Source: an uncultured Prolixibacteraceae bacterium (GTDB lineage Bacteria > Bacteroidota > Bacteroidia > Bacteroidales > Prolixibacteraceae). From it: a DNA stretch of 64,000 nucleotides. A program made the translations under genes and the position numbers. Below, piece by piece: positions 55,083 to 63,763 of this stretch (position 1 is its first letter; each line of letters begins with the position of its first letter). The notes under the pieces are model-generated. The model saw only the letters and a list, made by a program, of their open reading frames with translations. It did not search any database and was not told the origin of the DNA. The stretch lies in assembly GCA_913063265.1 (NCBI GenBank), contig CAJXZG010000009.1, positions 33,988-97,987 on the forward strand. Direction: 5' to 3'.

Positions 55083-55117
55083 CCAGTATCAAGTAACCAG
55101 TATCAAGTATCCAAAAT
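55083..55117. repeat. Heptad array (CCAGTAT/CAAGTAT type)
   Basis: Five in-phase units CCAGTAT, CAAGTAA, CCAGTAT, CAAGTAT, CCAAAAT; the last overlaps the first base pair of the blaI-like start codon (ATG at 55116). Confidence 0.8.
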
Positions 55118-55496
55118 GAAAACACTTACCAAAGCAGAAGAACAAATCATGCAAATTCTTTGGAACCTAAAAGAAGGTGTTGTAAAAGATGTGGTTGAAG
55201 AATTTAACGATCCTAAACCTGCATACACTACGGTTGCAACTGTCTTAAATGTTCTTGAAAAAAAAGGATTTGTTGTACGTAAAAAGGTTGGAAATGTAAA
55301 TCTTTTTTCACCTGAAATCAGTAAAAAAGAATACACTTCTTTTCAATTTAAATCCTTATTAAGCAACTACTTCAGCGGTTCTTTCCCAAAAATGGCTACC
55401 TTTTTTGCACACGAAAACAACCTTGGGATGAAAGAATTGGAAGAGATGTTAAAAATAACAGAAGACGAATTAAACAAGTCAGAAAACAAAGATTAG
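55116..55496 (+). CDS. BlaI/MecI/CopY-family transcriptional repressor
   Basis: A 126-residue winged-helix repressor: MKTLTKAEEQIMQILWNLKEG, then the recognition helix region PAYTTVATVLNVLEKKGFVVRKKVG (typical of the family; split) and a helical dimerisation C-terminus. In beta-lactam systems the partner M56 protease leads to repressor cleavage. Here the partner is the next gene, 2 bp away. The promoter carries two operator-like dyads, so autoregulation is likely. Confidence 0.92.
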   Translation: MKTLTKAEEQIMQILWNLKEGVVKDVVEEFNDPKPAYTTVATVLNVLEKKGFVVRKKVGNVNLFSPEISKKEYTSFQFKSLLSNYFSGSFPKMATFFAHENNLGMKELEEMLKITEDELNKSENKD

Positions 55497-55498
55497 CT

Positions 55499-57106
55499 AT
55501 GGAAACAATATTTTCTTTTTTAATCAATGCCTCGGCTGGAATAGTGCTGTTCTACATCGTTTACTGGATTTTTCTCAGGAAGGAAACTTTTTATACAGCC
55601 AACCGTTGGTTTTTGTTAACAGCCTTATTAACAGCGATTCTAATTCCTCTTTTCCCTGTAAAATATTCAGTTTTTATAGAGATGGAATCCACCAAAACAA
55701 CGTTCAATTCCATTACCGATACCTTTAAAAATATTCCTGCCATGGGTGGTTCAGAATTTGAAAGCTCTGGTTTCTCCTGGTTACAAACAATTTTTCTTGT
55801 TTACATAACAGGAGTTGCAATATTCATTTTACGACTGATTTCTCAAACAATCATTCTGATTCATTTAATGATTAAATACAGAATTAAATCGTTAAACGGA
55901 GTTCGTATAGTTGAAAATGAGAAATACGGACTACCCTTCTCGTTTTTTAATGTAATTTTTATCAACCCGAAATTTCATACACAGGACGACCTGCCGGAAA
56001 TTCTGGCTCACGAAAAAGTGCACATTCGTGAGAATCACTGGTTCGACCTGCTTTTTATAGAACTGTTAACAGTCATCTTTTGGTTCAACCCATTTATTTG
56101 GTTCTTTGAACGATCTATCAAACAAAACCATGAGTATCTGGCCGACAAGGGTGTTCTTGCGCAGGGACACGCTGTGGCCCGTTACCAGGCTTTATTAATT
56201 AACCAGTTAATGGGCATGCAGATTATTGGTATTACCAACAACCTGAATTTTGCCCTTAACAAAACTCGATTAAAAATGATGACGAAAAAGAAAACTCCCC
56301 GTATCCTCGGGATGAAATTTTTGTGGGCTTTGCCTGCTGTTGCGCTCTTACTTTTTGCTTTTGCTGAACCAAGTTACCGTGCAAAAGAAGTAAATCCACG
56401 TGGCAATAATTTAGCAATAACAAAAGATACCAACAATAAAACAGCTAAAGTTGTTGGCTTTGTTGTAGATGAAAACGGAGATCCTCTTCCCGGGACTTCA
56501 GTGGTAATTAAAAACGGAACAACGGGAAGAGTAACTGATATGCAAGGTAAATTTGAATTAGACGTTCCTGAAAATTCATTATTGGAAATAACATTTATAG
56601 GAAAGTCCACAATTGTGGAATCTTTCTCTGACCTAACATCAGGTAAAATAAAAGAAGGTGTTTATTACCGCAAGTACAAAATGAAAGATAATGTTATTGT
56701 CATTGATACGGATGTTCCACCACCACCTCCACCTGCTTCAGCTAAAGATGCCGGTGATGCGCCTCCACCACCGCCTCCACCTCCTTCCCCAAAAGGTGAA
56801 AAAGAAGTATTTTATATCGTTGAAGATATGCCACAATATCCCGGTGGGTATTCTGAACTGGTTTCCTATGTGAAACAAATGCAAAAGAAAATTGCCGTTC
56901 AGAAGAAAGTTTCCGGCAAGGCACAAGTGTCATTTACTGTCAATACAAAAGGCAAAGTTGACGATATTAAAATAGTTGAGAAAGATAATGACATGGCGGC
57001 TAAAGGAGCTTACATTATTGCCAAAGAGATGGCTGACTGGACACCCGGTAAACAAAGAGGAAAACCGGTACCGGTGAAATACCTGTTACCTGTAGAATTT
57101 AAATAG
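55499..57106 (+). CDS. M56 (BlaR1-like) membrane metalloprotease fused to a CarboxypepD-like domain and a TonB C-terminal domain
   Basis: A 535-residue membrane protein. Helices at about 8-27, 36-54, 95-118 and 272-290 frame a zinc protease domain with HEKVH (171-175) and the third ligand Glu212 in HEYLAD, as in BlaR1/MecR1. Instead of a penicillin-binding sensor domain, the periplasmic part holds a carboxypeptidase-regulatory-like domain (about 318-395, VVGFVVDENGDPLPGTSVVI), a proline-rich linker with PPPPPP and PPPPPPPP runs (about 405-430), and a TonB C-terminal domain (about 440-535, ending VPVKYLLPVEFK). The TonB domain suggests contact with outer-membrane receptors. It is co-transcribed with the BlaI-like repressor. 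Confidence 0.92.
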   Translation: METIFSFLINASAGIVLFYIVYWIFLRKETFYTANRWFLLTALLTAILIPLFPVKYSVFIEMESTKTTFNSITDTFKNIPAMGGSEFESSGFSWLQTIFLVYITGVAIFILRLISQTIILIHLMIKYRIKSLNGVRIVENEKYGLPFSFFNVIFINPKFHTQDDLPEILAHEKVHIRENHWFDLLFIELLTVIFWFNPFIWFFERSIKQNHEYLADKGVLAQGHAVARYQALLINQLMGMQIIGITNNLNFALNKTRLKMMTKKKTPRILGMKFLWALPAVALLLFAFAEPSYRAKEVNPRGNNLAITKDTNNKTAKVVGFVVDENGDPLPGTSVVIKNGTTGRVTDMQGKFELDVPENSLLEITFIGKSTIVESFSDLTSGKIKEGVYYRKYKMKDNVIVIDTDVPPPPPPASAKDAGDAPPPPPPPPSPKGEKEVFYIVEDMPQYPGGYSELVSYVKQMQKKIAVQKKVSGKAQVSFTVNTKGKVDDIKIVEKDNDMAAKGAYIIAKEMADWTPGKQRGKPVPVKYLLPVEFK

Positions 57107-57128
57107 AAAACAGAAAAACAGTAGTTAG

Positions 57129-57166
57129 TTACCCGGATGATTTTAACCATCCGGGTAATTCTTTAG
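57129..57166. terminator. Bidirectional terminator between blaR-like and DUF302 genes
   Basis: Stem TTACCCGGATG (57129-57139) / CATCCGGGTAA (57148-57158), perfect 11 bp, 8-nt loop, then TTCTTTAG on the plus strand and a T-rich tail on the minus strand. Confidence 0.75.
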
Positions 57167-57176
57167 CTTGAAATAA

Positions 57177-57650
57177 CTAATTTTTAATTAGCGGTTCAAG
57201 AATTTGAATATTTTCTTCTGCTGCATCACTCAAAACAGACTTTACATTTTTACCCATAAATCTGGAATATAATCCCGAATTCAGCATCGAAAAGTACGTT
57301 TTACAATCCCGCTCGTAAACTGCTATCCTGCAGGGCATCATTGCCGAAGCCATTCTTTCCTGTCCACCCGAAAGAATTTTTTGGGCATGCTCAGGTTTGC
57401 ACATAGAGAATACTTTTACAGGCTCCACTTCAAAACCATGTTTTTTCATTGTTTTTTGTAAATCATATTGATGCGGTATACTCCAGTTATTTTCTTTTGC
57501 AGAGACTTCAATTGCTTCAACTGTTTCGTTAAAATTTAACTTACTTTCATATACCAAAAATGTGTTTTTTGGTGCGAATGTGGCAATTAACAAAATTGTT
57601 AAAATAACTCCTGCAACCAAACCAGCCAGAAATGTTGTTCCTTTTTTCAT
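57177..57650 (-). CDS. DUF302 protein with N-terminal membrane anchor
   Basis: A 157-residue protein. Residues about 7-28 form a single hydrophobic helix (LAGLVAGVILTILLIATF). The rest is a DUF302 domain: FNETVEAIEVSAKENNWSIP, VFSMCKPEHAQKIL, MMPCRIAVYE. DUF302 proteins are of unknown function, sometimes seen near redox or metal-related genes. Cys residues (SMCKP, MPCRI, RDCKT) may matter. Periplasmic-facing anchor is inferred. Confidence 0.85.
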   Translation of the reverse strand: MKKGTTFLAGLVAGVILTILLIATFAPKNTFLVYESKLNFNETVEAIEVSAKENNWSIPHQYDLQKTMKKHGFEVEPVKVFSMCKPEHAQKILSGGQERMASAMMPCRIAVYERDCKTYFSMLNSGLYSRFMGKNVKSVLSDAAEENIQILEPLIKN

Positions 57651-57989
57651 ACGTATATAATTTCAAATTAGTGAACTAAAATTTTCGTTTCAACCGGGAT
57701 TTTCAATCCAGGCCAGCAACGACATGGAATTCGCATGAAAATTTACTCATTTCTATTGGTGTTTAAAATAATCATGCTCATTTCATGGTGTTATTAATAA
57801 TTTTATTCTCTTTTAACGAGATTCTAAATTATTTGTTTGATAAAAAATTTCGATTCGTAATTCGATAATTTTGATGTACTTATAGTAATTCTTTAAAACA
57901 GGTTTTAGGTATAAACAAAAAAAATTCCATCCTTTTGTTTGGTGGTTTATAACCGCCATTTTAGCAGCGGTTACAAATTGCTGATCCCA
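57651..57989. other. Intergenic region between cysK and the DUF302 gene
   Basis: A 339-bp gap with no gene found. A TAATTTTG box on the plus strand (57866-57873) has no gene after it. A 7-bp stem TAACCGC/GCGGTTA (57950-57956, 57967-57973) lies 17 bp past the cysK stop but lacks a T-tract, so it is a weak terminator candidate at best. Confidence 0.4.
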
Positions 57990-58901
57990 TTAATACAAAC
58001 CTTCCACAGAAAGATATCTTTCACCATGGTCGTAAGAGAACGTCAGAATTCTTGAACCCTCAGGTAATTCTTTAATTTTTTTGGCAACCGCTGCAAATGA
58101 AGCTCCCGAAGAAATTCCTACAAATATTCCTTCAAGTTTAGCTGCTTTTTGGGCATATTCAAAAGCCTCATCTTTGCTTACTGTTACAGTTCCATCCAAT
58201 AAACCTGTTTTTAGGTTTTCAGGAATAAAACCTGCACCAATTCCCTGGATTGGGTGCGGCCCCGGCTGGCCTCCACCGATTACCGGACTTGCTTCAGGCT
58301 CAACCGCAAACACTTTTATATTTGGAAATTTCTCTTTTAAAACTTCGGCAACCCCGGATATATGACCCCCTGTTCCAACACCGGTTATTAAATAATCAAT
58401 CCCTTCCGGAAAATCTTTAATTATTTCCTGCGCCGTATACTTGCGATGTACATCAACATTTGCCGGGTTGTCAAACTGAGAAGGGATCCATGAATTGTTA
58501 TTTTCAGAGGCCAGTTCTTCTGCTTTAGCAATGGCACCTTTCATTCCTTTTTCTCGTGGCGTCAACACCAACTCTGCCCCTAGTGATGAAAGTACTTTTC
58601 TGCGTTCGAGGCTCATTGACTCCGGCATAGTTAGAATTAGTCGATACCCTTTTACTGCTGCAACCAATGCCAGTCCAATTCCTGTGTTACCTGATGTTGG
58701 TTCAATAATCACGGAACCGTCTTTTAAAACTCCTCTTTTCTCTGCATCATTTACCATCGAAAGGGCTATCCTGTCTTTTATACTTCCTCCCGGATTTGTC
58801 TTTTCAACTTTTACCCAAACTTCATAACCTTCAGGATATAAGCGGTTAATTTTCACATGAGGCGTGTTGCCAATGGTCTCCAAAATGTTTTGAACTCTCA
58901 T
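57990..58901 (-). CDS. cysK: Cysteine synthase (O-acetylserine sulfhydrylase)
   Basis: A 303-residue PLP enzyme making cysteine from O-acetylserine and sulfide. The PLP lysine is Lys42 in GGSIKDRIA. The substrate loop TSGNTG, the PLP-phosphate loop GTGGHISG and SSGASFAAV near the C-terminus are intact. No cysE is adjacent. Its leader holds a Cys-rich short ORF, competing hairpins and a terminator 22 bp before the ATG, indicating attenuation by cysteine supply. Confidence 0.94.
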   Translation of the reverse strand: MRVQNILETIGNTPHVKINRLYPEGYEVWVKVEKTNPGGSIKDRIALSMVNDAEKRGVLKDGSVIIEPTSGNTGIGLALVAAVKGYRLILTMPESMSLERRKVLSSLGAELVLTPREKGMKGAIAKAEELASENNNSWIPSQFDNPANVDVHRKYTAQEIIKDFPEGIDYLITGVGTGGHISGVAEVLKEKFPNIKVFAVEPEASPVIGGGQPGPHPIQGIGAGFIPENLKTGLLDGTVTVSKDEAFEYAQKAAKLEGIFVGISSGASFAAVAKKIKELPEGSRILTFSYDHGERYLSVEGLY

Positions 58902-58922
58902 AATTTTTGTTTTAAATCGGTT

Positions 58923-58957
58923 AAAAAAAAAGCTCTCCTGGATTAAGGAAAGCCTTT
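58923..58957 (-). terminator. Leader terminator (attenuator) of cysK
   Basis: On the minus strand, stem AAAGGCTTTCCT (from 58957) / AGGAGAGCTTTT (two G-U pairs) with a 6-nt loop, followed by a run of nine T ending at 58923. It lies between the leader ORF and the cysK start, so transcription of cysK must pass it. Its 5' arm contains CTTTCCTT (58952-58945), complementary to AAGGAAAG in the leader ORF (59010-59003). Confidence 0.8.
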
Positions 58958-58984
58958 CATATTCTTAATAATAATCTGTTTCGG

Positions 58985-59059
58985 TTATTGATATGAAAAA
59001 TACTTTCCTTCCTCATTTAGGAAACAACACATACAAGTATTTTTCATAAACATTCTCAT
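58985..59059 (-). CDS. cysK leader peptide (Cys-rich, 24 residues)
   Basis: The ORF begins ATG AGA ATG TTT ATG (59059; Met1, Met3 or Met5 could start it) and ends at TAA 58985-58987. Residues 9-12 read Cys-Met-Cys-Cys with TGT codons at 59033-59035 and 59024-59029. Directly after the Cys codons a TTCCT-AAATG-AGGAA hairpin (59023-59009) can form. AAGGAAAG (59010-59003) overlaps its 3' arm and can instead pair with the terminator's 5' arm. A ribosome stalled at Cys codons would break the first hairpin and favour the antiterminator. This is the classic layout of ribosome-mediated attenuation. There is no ribosome-profiling evidence; translation is inferred. Confidence 0.7.
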   Translation of the reverse strand: MRMFMKNTCMCCFLNEEGKYFSYQ

Positions 59060-59147
59060 TTACACTTTCATTATTTAAAGAGATTTACGTATGAAACAAT
59101 AAAATCAAAAAAAAGTTCTGAAAAATAAAGATTGATTTCTAGTGAAT

Positions 59148-60488
59148 TTAATTTTTATAGCGTAACCACTTTATCAATTCTTTAAAGTTTACTTTTTTGC
59201 CGTACATTAATAAACCAATCCGATAAATTTTAGCTGCTCCCATCAAAGCACCTATGGTTGTCAGAACCAAAAGTCCCATTGATAGCAATAACTCCCAGAC
59301 AGGAATTCCATAAGGTATTCGAGCCAGCATTGCAACGGGTGCGGTAAATGGAATAATTGAACCCCAGAATGCAACAGGCCCTTCCGGATTCTTCGCAATG
59401 ATAAATAATAGCATTATAGAAAGAATCAAGGGTAAGGTAATAGGAAACATAAGCTGTTGTGAGTCCTCATCGTTATCGACTGCCGCACCAACTGCGCCAA
59501 ACATGGCACTGTATAAAAAATAACCTCCAAGAAAATAAAAGACAAAAGAAAAAAGTATTAACGGAATATTCAGGTTTCCAACCATTTCCATAATCTCCAT
59601 TACTTTATTAGGCTCAGCAGCCTGTACAATTGCAGGATTCATTTGTCCTTGCGATTGCATAATACTTTCTCCCATTTGCTGGGTTGTTTCCGGAGCAAAC
59701 ACTCCCTGTAACACAAATGTGGTTACAACTCCAAGAACCACCCAAATTGCGACCTGAGTTAATCCAACCAAAGCAGTACCAAAAACCTTACCTACCATTA
59801 GTTGACTTGGTTTTACAGAAGAAATAATCACTTCTATAATCCTGCTTTTCTTTTCTTCCATTACACTTCGCATTACTGTAGCACCATACATAAATACAAA
59901 GAAATAAATGATAAAGCCCATTGCATAGCTAACTATAAAGGCTACTACTGAAGAGCTCTTTTTTGCTTCACCGCTTTCAGAAATTTTAAGTGTTTTTAGG
60001 TTTACCCATGTTCTTGTTGCAGCAAGCCGTTCTTCCAGATCCGGGATTTGAGTATCCTCAATAACTTTTTGCCTTTTATCGTTTTCGATAAAACGGCTAA
60101 GTTTTCGTCTAATCTGATCATTCAATTCTATGGGTACCTGTTTTGCAGAAATAAGTTGAGCAGAATTATTTGTATAAATATCTTGCGGGATAAACAAAAG
60201 TGCATAATATTTACTTCCCTTCAGGTTATTTTTAACCTGCTCATATTCTTCGTTTGATATAAAAACATACTTTGTATATCCCTCAGCAGTAAATTCATTA
60301 TTAAATAAAGCAGTTTGATCATAAACCGCAATTACCCTCTCCTCCTTATCATCTTTAATTGATAAAAAAATGATAAGTGCAAACATTCCGGCAAAAAGAA
60401 ATGGAACCAGCAATGTTAAAATAATAAAGGATTTCTTTTTTACCCTTTTCAGATATTCCTGTTTTAATATAAGTAAGGTCTTATTCAT
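59148..60488 (-). CDS. ABC-2 type transporter permease (NatB-like)
   Basis: A 446-residue membrane protein: one helix near the N-terminus (FIILTLLVPFLFAGMFALII), a large extracytoplasmic domain (about 45-170), then five more helices (about 178-425). ABC-2/NatB pattern: MEEKKSRIIEVIISSVKPSQLMVGK in parts, and FLGGYFLYSAMFGAVGAAV. It pairs with the ATPase encoded 6 bp upstream in the operon. The family exports sodium, drugs or other compounds; the substrate here is unknown. Confidence 0.9.
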   Translation of the reverse strand: MNKTLLILKQEYLKRVKKKSFIILTLLVPFLFAGMFALIIFLSIKDDKEERVIAVYDQTALFNNEFTAEGYTKYVFISNEEYEQVKNNLKGSKYYALLFIPQDIYTNNSAQLISAKQVPIELNDQIRRKLSRFIENDKRQKVIEDTQIPDLEERLAATRTWVNLKTLKISESGEAKKSSSVVAFIVSYAMGFIIYFFVFMYGATVMRSVMEEKKSRIIEVIISSVKPSQLMVGKVFGTALVGLTQVAIWVVLGVVTTFVLQGVFAPETTQQMGESIMQSQGQMNPAIVQAAEPNKVMEIMEMVGNLNIPLILFSFVFYFLGGYFLYSAMFGAVGAAVDNDEDSQQLMFPITLPLILSIMLLFIIAKNPEGPVAFWGSIIPFTAPVAMLARIPYGIPVWELLLSMGLLVLTTIGALMGAAKIYRIGLLMYGKKVNFKELIKWLRYKN

Positions 60489-60494
60489 GCTTTC

Positions 60495-61421
60495 CTAGTT
60501 AGTTTTATTTGAATCTTCAACAGCTTTTATAAATACATCGTTCATGCTTGGAATTTTTTCTTCGAACGACAAAATCTCTGCAACCGGGAATAACATCTGA
60601 AGTAAATCATTGTTTGAATTCCCGTTTATTTGCTGAATTGTTATCATATTTTCTTTTTCATTCTCCTTATGATCTATCAACCTGGTTTGCTTTGTTAATG
60701 TTTTACTCACTTTAGCAAAGTCACCTTTGTACTTAATCTCAAATATATTCGACTTGTATTTTTCCCTGATTTTATCGGTTTGGCCATCTTCAATCTTAAC
60801 AGATTTATTGATTAAAGCTATGTGATCGCACAATTCCTCAACTGAACCCATGTTGTGAGTTGAAAAAATTATAGTAGCTCCATCCTGGCGTAACTGCAGA
60901 ATCTCTTGTTTTAACAGGTTTGTATTTATCGGGTCGAAACCACTAAATGGTTCATCAAAAATTAAAAGTTTGGGTTTGTGAACCACCGTGGTTATAAACT
61001 GAACTTTTTGTTGCATTCCTTTTGAAAGTTCTTCAATGTTTTTCCCCCACCATGACATGATATCAAATTTCTTAAACCATACTTTCAGATTTCTGATGGC
61101 ATCGCGGCGGCTCATTCCTTTTAACTGAGCAAGATAAATCGCCTGCTCCCCTATTTTCATTTTTTTGTATAAACCCCTTTCCTCGGGAAGATAACCAATA
61201 TGCGTAATATCGGCACGAGTCATTGGCCGTCCATCAAGCAGAACCTCACCACTATCTGGAGCAGTAATCTGGTTTATGATTCGAATAAGTGTCGTTTTAC
61301 CGGCACCATTCGGACCAAGTAATCCAAAAATACTTTGTTCTTTTACTTCAATACTAACATCTGAAAGTGCTTTAGTATCGGCAAATTCCTTGTTAACATT
61401 ATGAGCACTAAAAATTACCAT
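60495..61421 (-). CDS. ABC transporter ATP-binding protein (NatA-like)
   Basis: A 308-residue ATPase: Walker A GLLGPNGAGKTT (about 33-44), signature LSKGMQQKV (about 133-141), Walker B LLIFDEPFSGFDP (about 156-168) and the H-loop STHNMGS. The C-terminal about 80 residues match the DUF4162-type tail found with ABC-2 permeases. It powers the permease encoded next. Confidence 0.95.
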   Translation of the reverse strand: MVIFSAHNVNKEFADTKALSDVSIEVKEQSIFGLLGPNGAGKTTLIRIINQITAPDSGEVLLDGRPMTRADITHIGYLPEERGLYKKMKIGEQAIYLAQLKGMSRRDAIRNLKVWFKKFDIMSWWGKNIEELSKGMQQKVQFITTVVHKPKLLIFDEPFSGFDPINTNLLKQEILQLRQDGATIIFSTHNMGSVEELCDHIALINKSVKIEDGQTDKIREKYKSNIFEIKYKGDFAKVSKTLTKQTRLIDHKENEKENMITIQQINGNSNNDLLQMLFPVAEILSFEEKIPSMNDVFIKAVEDSNKTN

Positions 61422-61500
61422 GATATTTATTTTTCATATTGGTAAATAATCATTAGTAATGATTACACCTTACATTTCAATTTCAACGAAAGATAAAAAA

Positions 61501-61530
61501 GAAAAAACCGGATCTTTGTTGAATCCGGTT
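61501..61530 (-). terminator. Rho-independent terminator after the flotillin gene
   Basis: Perfect 8-bp stem AACCGGAT / ATCCGGTT with a 9-nt loop, then a T-tract on the minus strand (bases 61507-61502). It separates the NfeD/flotillin unit from the ABC operon. Confidence 0.88.
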
Positions 61531-61556
61531 AATTCTTTATTAATTCAGTAAGTCAA

Positions 61557-62993
61557 TTATTTTTCATTAGTGTTTTGTTCTGTATCCATATTCTCGTCCT
61601 CTTGATCAGATACAACTTCAATTGAACTTTCCTTCTTAGGCTTTCCTTTGAGGTAATCCGGCAGTTCCATTCCTGCTGATTTAAAAATATCATCAAGTGG
61701 TGGGATTGCACCTAACATACCCTGCATAAAATTAGCAGTTGCAGTTTTTCCATCTTTGTTTCCACCCGTTTCCCATACTGTTACTTTATCGATTTTAATA
61801 TTTTTAATCGCTTCCACTTGAGTAGCTACTAATTCGGGGAGTTTATCGGCAATCATCATCAAAACTGCTTTTTGTGCATCATTCCCGGCAGCTTTTACCA
61901 ACTGATCAAATCCATCAGCCTGTTTGCTTAGTATTTCATAAATCCCTTTTCCTTCTGCTGCCATTTTCATATAAATGGCATCAGCTTCACCTTTAGCAAT
62001 TCTTCTTTTTTGTTCTGCCAAAGCTTCAGCATCTATTTCCACTTTTTGTTTATCAATTTCAGCCGGAACAACAATATTGGCCGTTTGGGTTGCTTTGTCT
62101 CTTTCTGCACGAACGTTCTCTGCCAGTTTTTCTGCTGCATAAGCTTCCTGTAAAGCCTGGGCATCTGTAACTTTTTCAGCGGCAACTGCCCTACGATTTG
62201 CTTCAGCTTCTTTCTCACGACGGTCGGCATCGGAATTTGCAATGGTTACCTTAGCAACGTTTTCCCCTTCAACTGCTTCTGCATCAGCACCGGCTACCTG
62301 TACTCGCTGTTCGCGATGAGCCATCGCCTGCCCGATTTCACCGTCACGGTTCTTTTCGGCCACACTCTTTTTGGCGTCGTTAATTGCTTTTGCAGCCGCC
62401 TCTTTTCCAAGCGCTTCTATATAACCTGACTCATCGTTAATATCGGTGACATTTACGTTTATCAGTTTTAAACCAATTTTTTTCAACTCAGCTTCCACAT
62501 TCGAAGACACAGCGGCAAGAAATAAATCCCGATTACTGTTAATTTCCTCAATTTCCATGGTTGCCACTACCAAACGCAATTGTCCGAAAATGATATCTTT
62601 CGCCAGGTTACTGACCGCTTCCTGAGGCAGGCCTAAAAGCCTTTCTGCCGCATTGTTCATAATCACAGGTTCGGTCGAAATACCTACGGTAAACCGGGAA
62701 GGAACATCCACCCTGATGTTTTGTTTACTCAGGGCATTGGTTAGGTTAATTTCGATGGATAGCGGTGTCAAATCAAGAAAAGCATAGGAATGTATAATTG
62801 GCCAGATAAATGCTGCACCACCATGAATACATTTAGCTGAGCGGGTTTCACGGTTGGCACCTTTGCCAATTTTCCCGTATACTACTAAAATTCTGTCAGA
62901 GGGACACCTTTTGTATCGCCTCATCATTGCCACGATTATAATAAACACAAATAACGCAGCTATGCTAATAAGCACTACAAAATAGTTGTTCAT
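61557..62993 (-). CDS. Flotillin-like SPFH-domain protein
   Basis: A 478-residue membrane-scaffold protein of the YuaG/FloT/YqiK type. One N-terminal helix (about 4-25) is followed by an SPFH/band-7 domain (about 28-210, CPSDRILVVYGKIGKG, RFTVGISTEPVI), a long Ala/Glu/Lys-rich coiled coil (about 210-345, with AEA/EAxA repeats) and an acidic C-terminal tail. These proteins organise membrane microdomains together with NfeD-type partners, and the gene just upstream encodes one. Confidence 0.92.
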   Translation of the reverse strand: MNNYFVVLISIAALFVFIIIVAMMRRYKRCPSDRILVVYGKIGKGANRETRSAKCIHGGAAFIWPIIHSYAFLDLTPLSIEINLTNALSKQNIRVDVPSRFTVGISTEPVIMNNAAERLLGLPQEAVSNLAKDIIFGQLRLVVATMEIEEINSNRDLFLAAVSSNVEAELKKIGLKLINVNVTDINDESGYIEALGKEAAAKAINDAKKSVAEKNRDGEIGQAMAHREQRVQVAGADAEAVEGENVAKVTIANSDADRREKEAEANRRAVAAEKVTDAQALQEAYAAEKLAENVRAERDKATQTANIVVPAEIDKQKVEIDAEALAEQKRRIAKGEADAIYMKMAAEGKGIYEILSKQADGFDQLVKAAGNDAQKAVLMMIADKLPELVATQVEAIKNIKIDKVTVWETGGNKDGKTATANFMQGMLGAIPPLDDIFKSAGMELPDYLKGKPKKESSIEVVSDQEDENMDTEQNTNEK

Positions 62994-63025
62994 TTAATGT
63001 TTGTTTAAGTTGTTTTTAATAGATT

Positions 63026-63622
63026 TTATTTTCCTTGTTTTTTTACCAGAAGTATCTGTTCATCGATAACTTCAAGTACCTGAATAATAGAAGAGGTAGG
63101 TATAGTTTCACTATCATCAGTAATGGCATCGATGGTTCGCAATGAACCCTGAATATTTAACTGAACTTTCCCCATTCCACCTCGATTGGCCGGAATAACT
63201 AAATAAACTTCGCCCAATTTCCCTATGGCATTGGTCATTTTCAATGTACCGCTTTCTGCCAATTTTGACATTAGATAGAATAAAGTTGCCATTAAAGTCA
63301 TCATTAACAATCCGCAAATGAATGCCAATAATATTACCAACCAAGAAGCAAGTCCGGCATGAATAAAGCCAATTCCCGACCAGCCAAAAACGGCAAAAAA
63401 AGCTACAATATTTTTAAGCGATAAAAACTGAAAGGGTATAGAATCTCCGTCTGCAATATCAGCATCAATATCCGTATCAACATCTGTATCAGCATCGCCA
63501 CCGGCAATAGTTAACACCAGCAAAATAAGAAATATAACGGTTGCAGGAATGGTAATTACCCAGAATACTTGTTCGAAGATTCCTACTTCGGACCAATTTG
63601 GAAGGATTGAACTAATTAGCAT
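63026..63622 (-). CDS. NfeD-like membrane protein
   Basis: A 198-residue protein: membrane helices at about 17-42, 72-92 and 95-118, an unusual Asp-rich stretch (GGDADTDVDTDIDADIADGD, about 46-65) between the first two, and a C-terminal OB-fold (about 130-198: NAIGKLGEVYLVIPANRGGMG, KVQLNIQGSL, IQVLEVIDEQILLVKK). It is the usual operon partner of the flotillin gene, 32 bp away. The Asp-rich loop might bind cations; that is a guess. Confidence 0.85.
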   Translation of the reverse strand: MLISSILPNWSEVGIFEQVFWVITIPATVIFLILLVLTIAGGDADTDVDTDIDADIADGDSIPFQFLSLKNIVAFFAVFGWSGIGFIHAGLASWLVILLAFICGLLMMTLMATLFYLMSKLAESGTLKMTNAIGKLGEVYLVIPANRGGMGKVQLNIQGSLRTIDAITDDSETIPTSSIIQVLEVIDEQILLVKKQGK

Positions 63623-63763
63623 TGGAAAGTTTAAAAGTTAATGATATAAATTTACTTTAATAAGTATATATATCAAAACGCAAACTACACCAAAAATCAA
63701 ATTTAATTCAAATTATGTTGAATAGCATCAAAAATTTAAAATACTTCAATATTGAAAGATGAG

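Larger units (their letters stand above)
54817..55115 (+). other. blaI-like operon control region
   Basis: A 299-bp gap after mfd with no gene. It contains two dyads (54942-54959 and 54994-55015), a promoter (54977-55007) and two heptad arrays (55023-55050, 55083-55117) in the leader. I see no terminator for mfd. Confidence 0.6.

Noticed and set aside
57866..57873. Plus-strand promoter TAATTTTG before an unseen gene
   Set aside because: No plus-strand ORF or RNA-like structure follows before cysK; chance match in AT-rich DNA.
59120..59127. cysK promoter TATTTTTC on the minus strand
   Set aside because: One mismatch at the important final G and no TTTG at -33 spacing; not strong enough to list.
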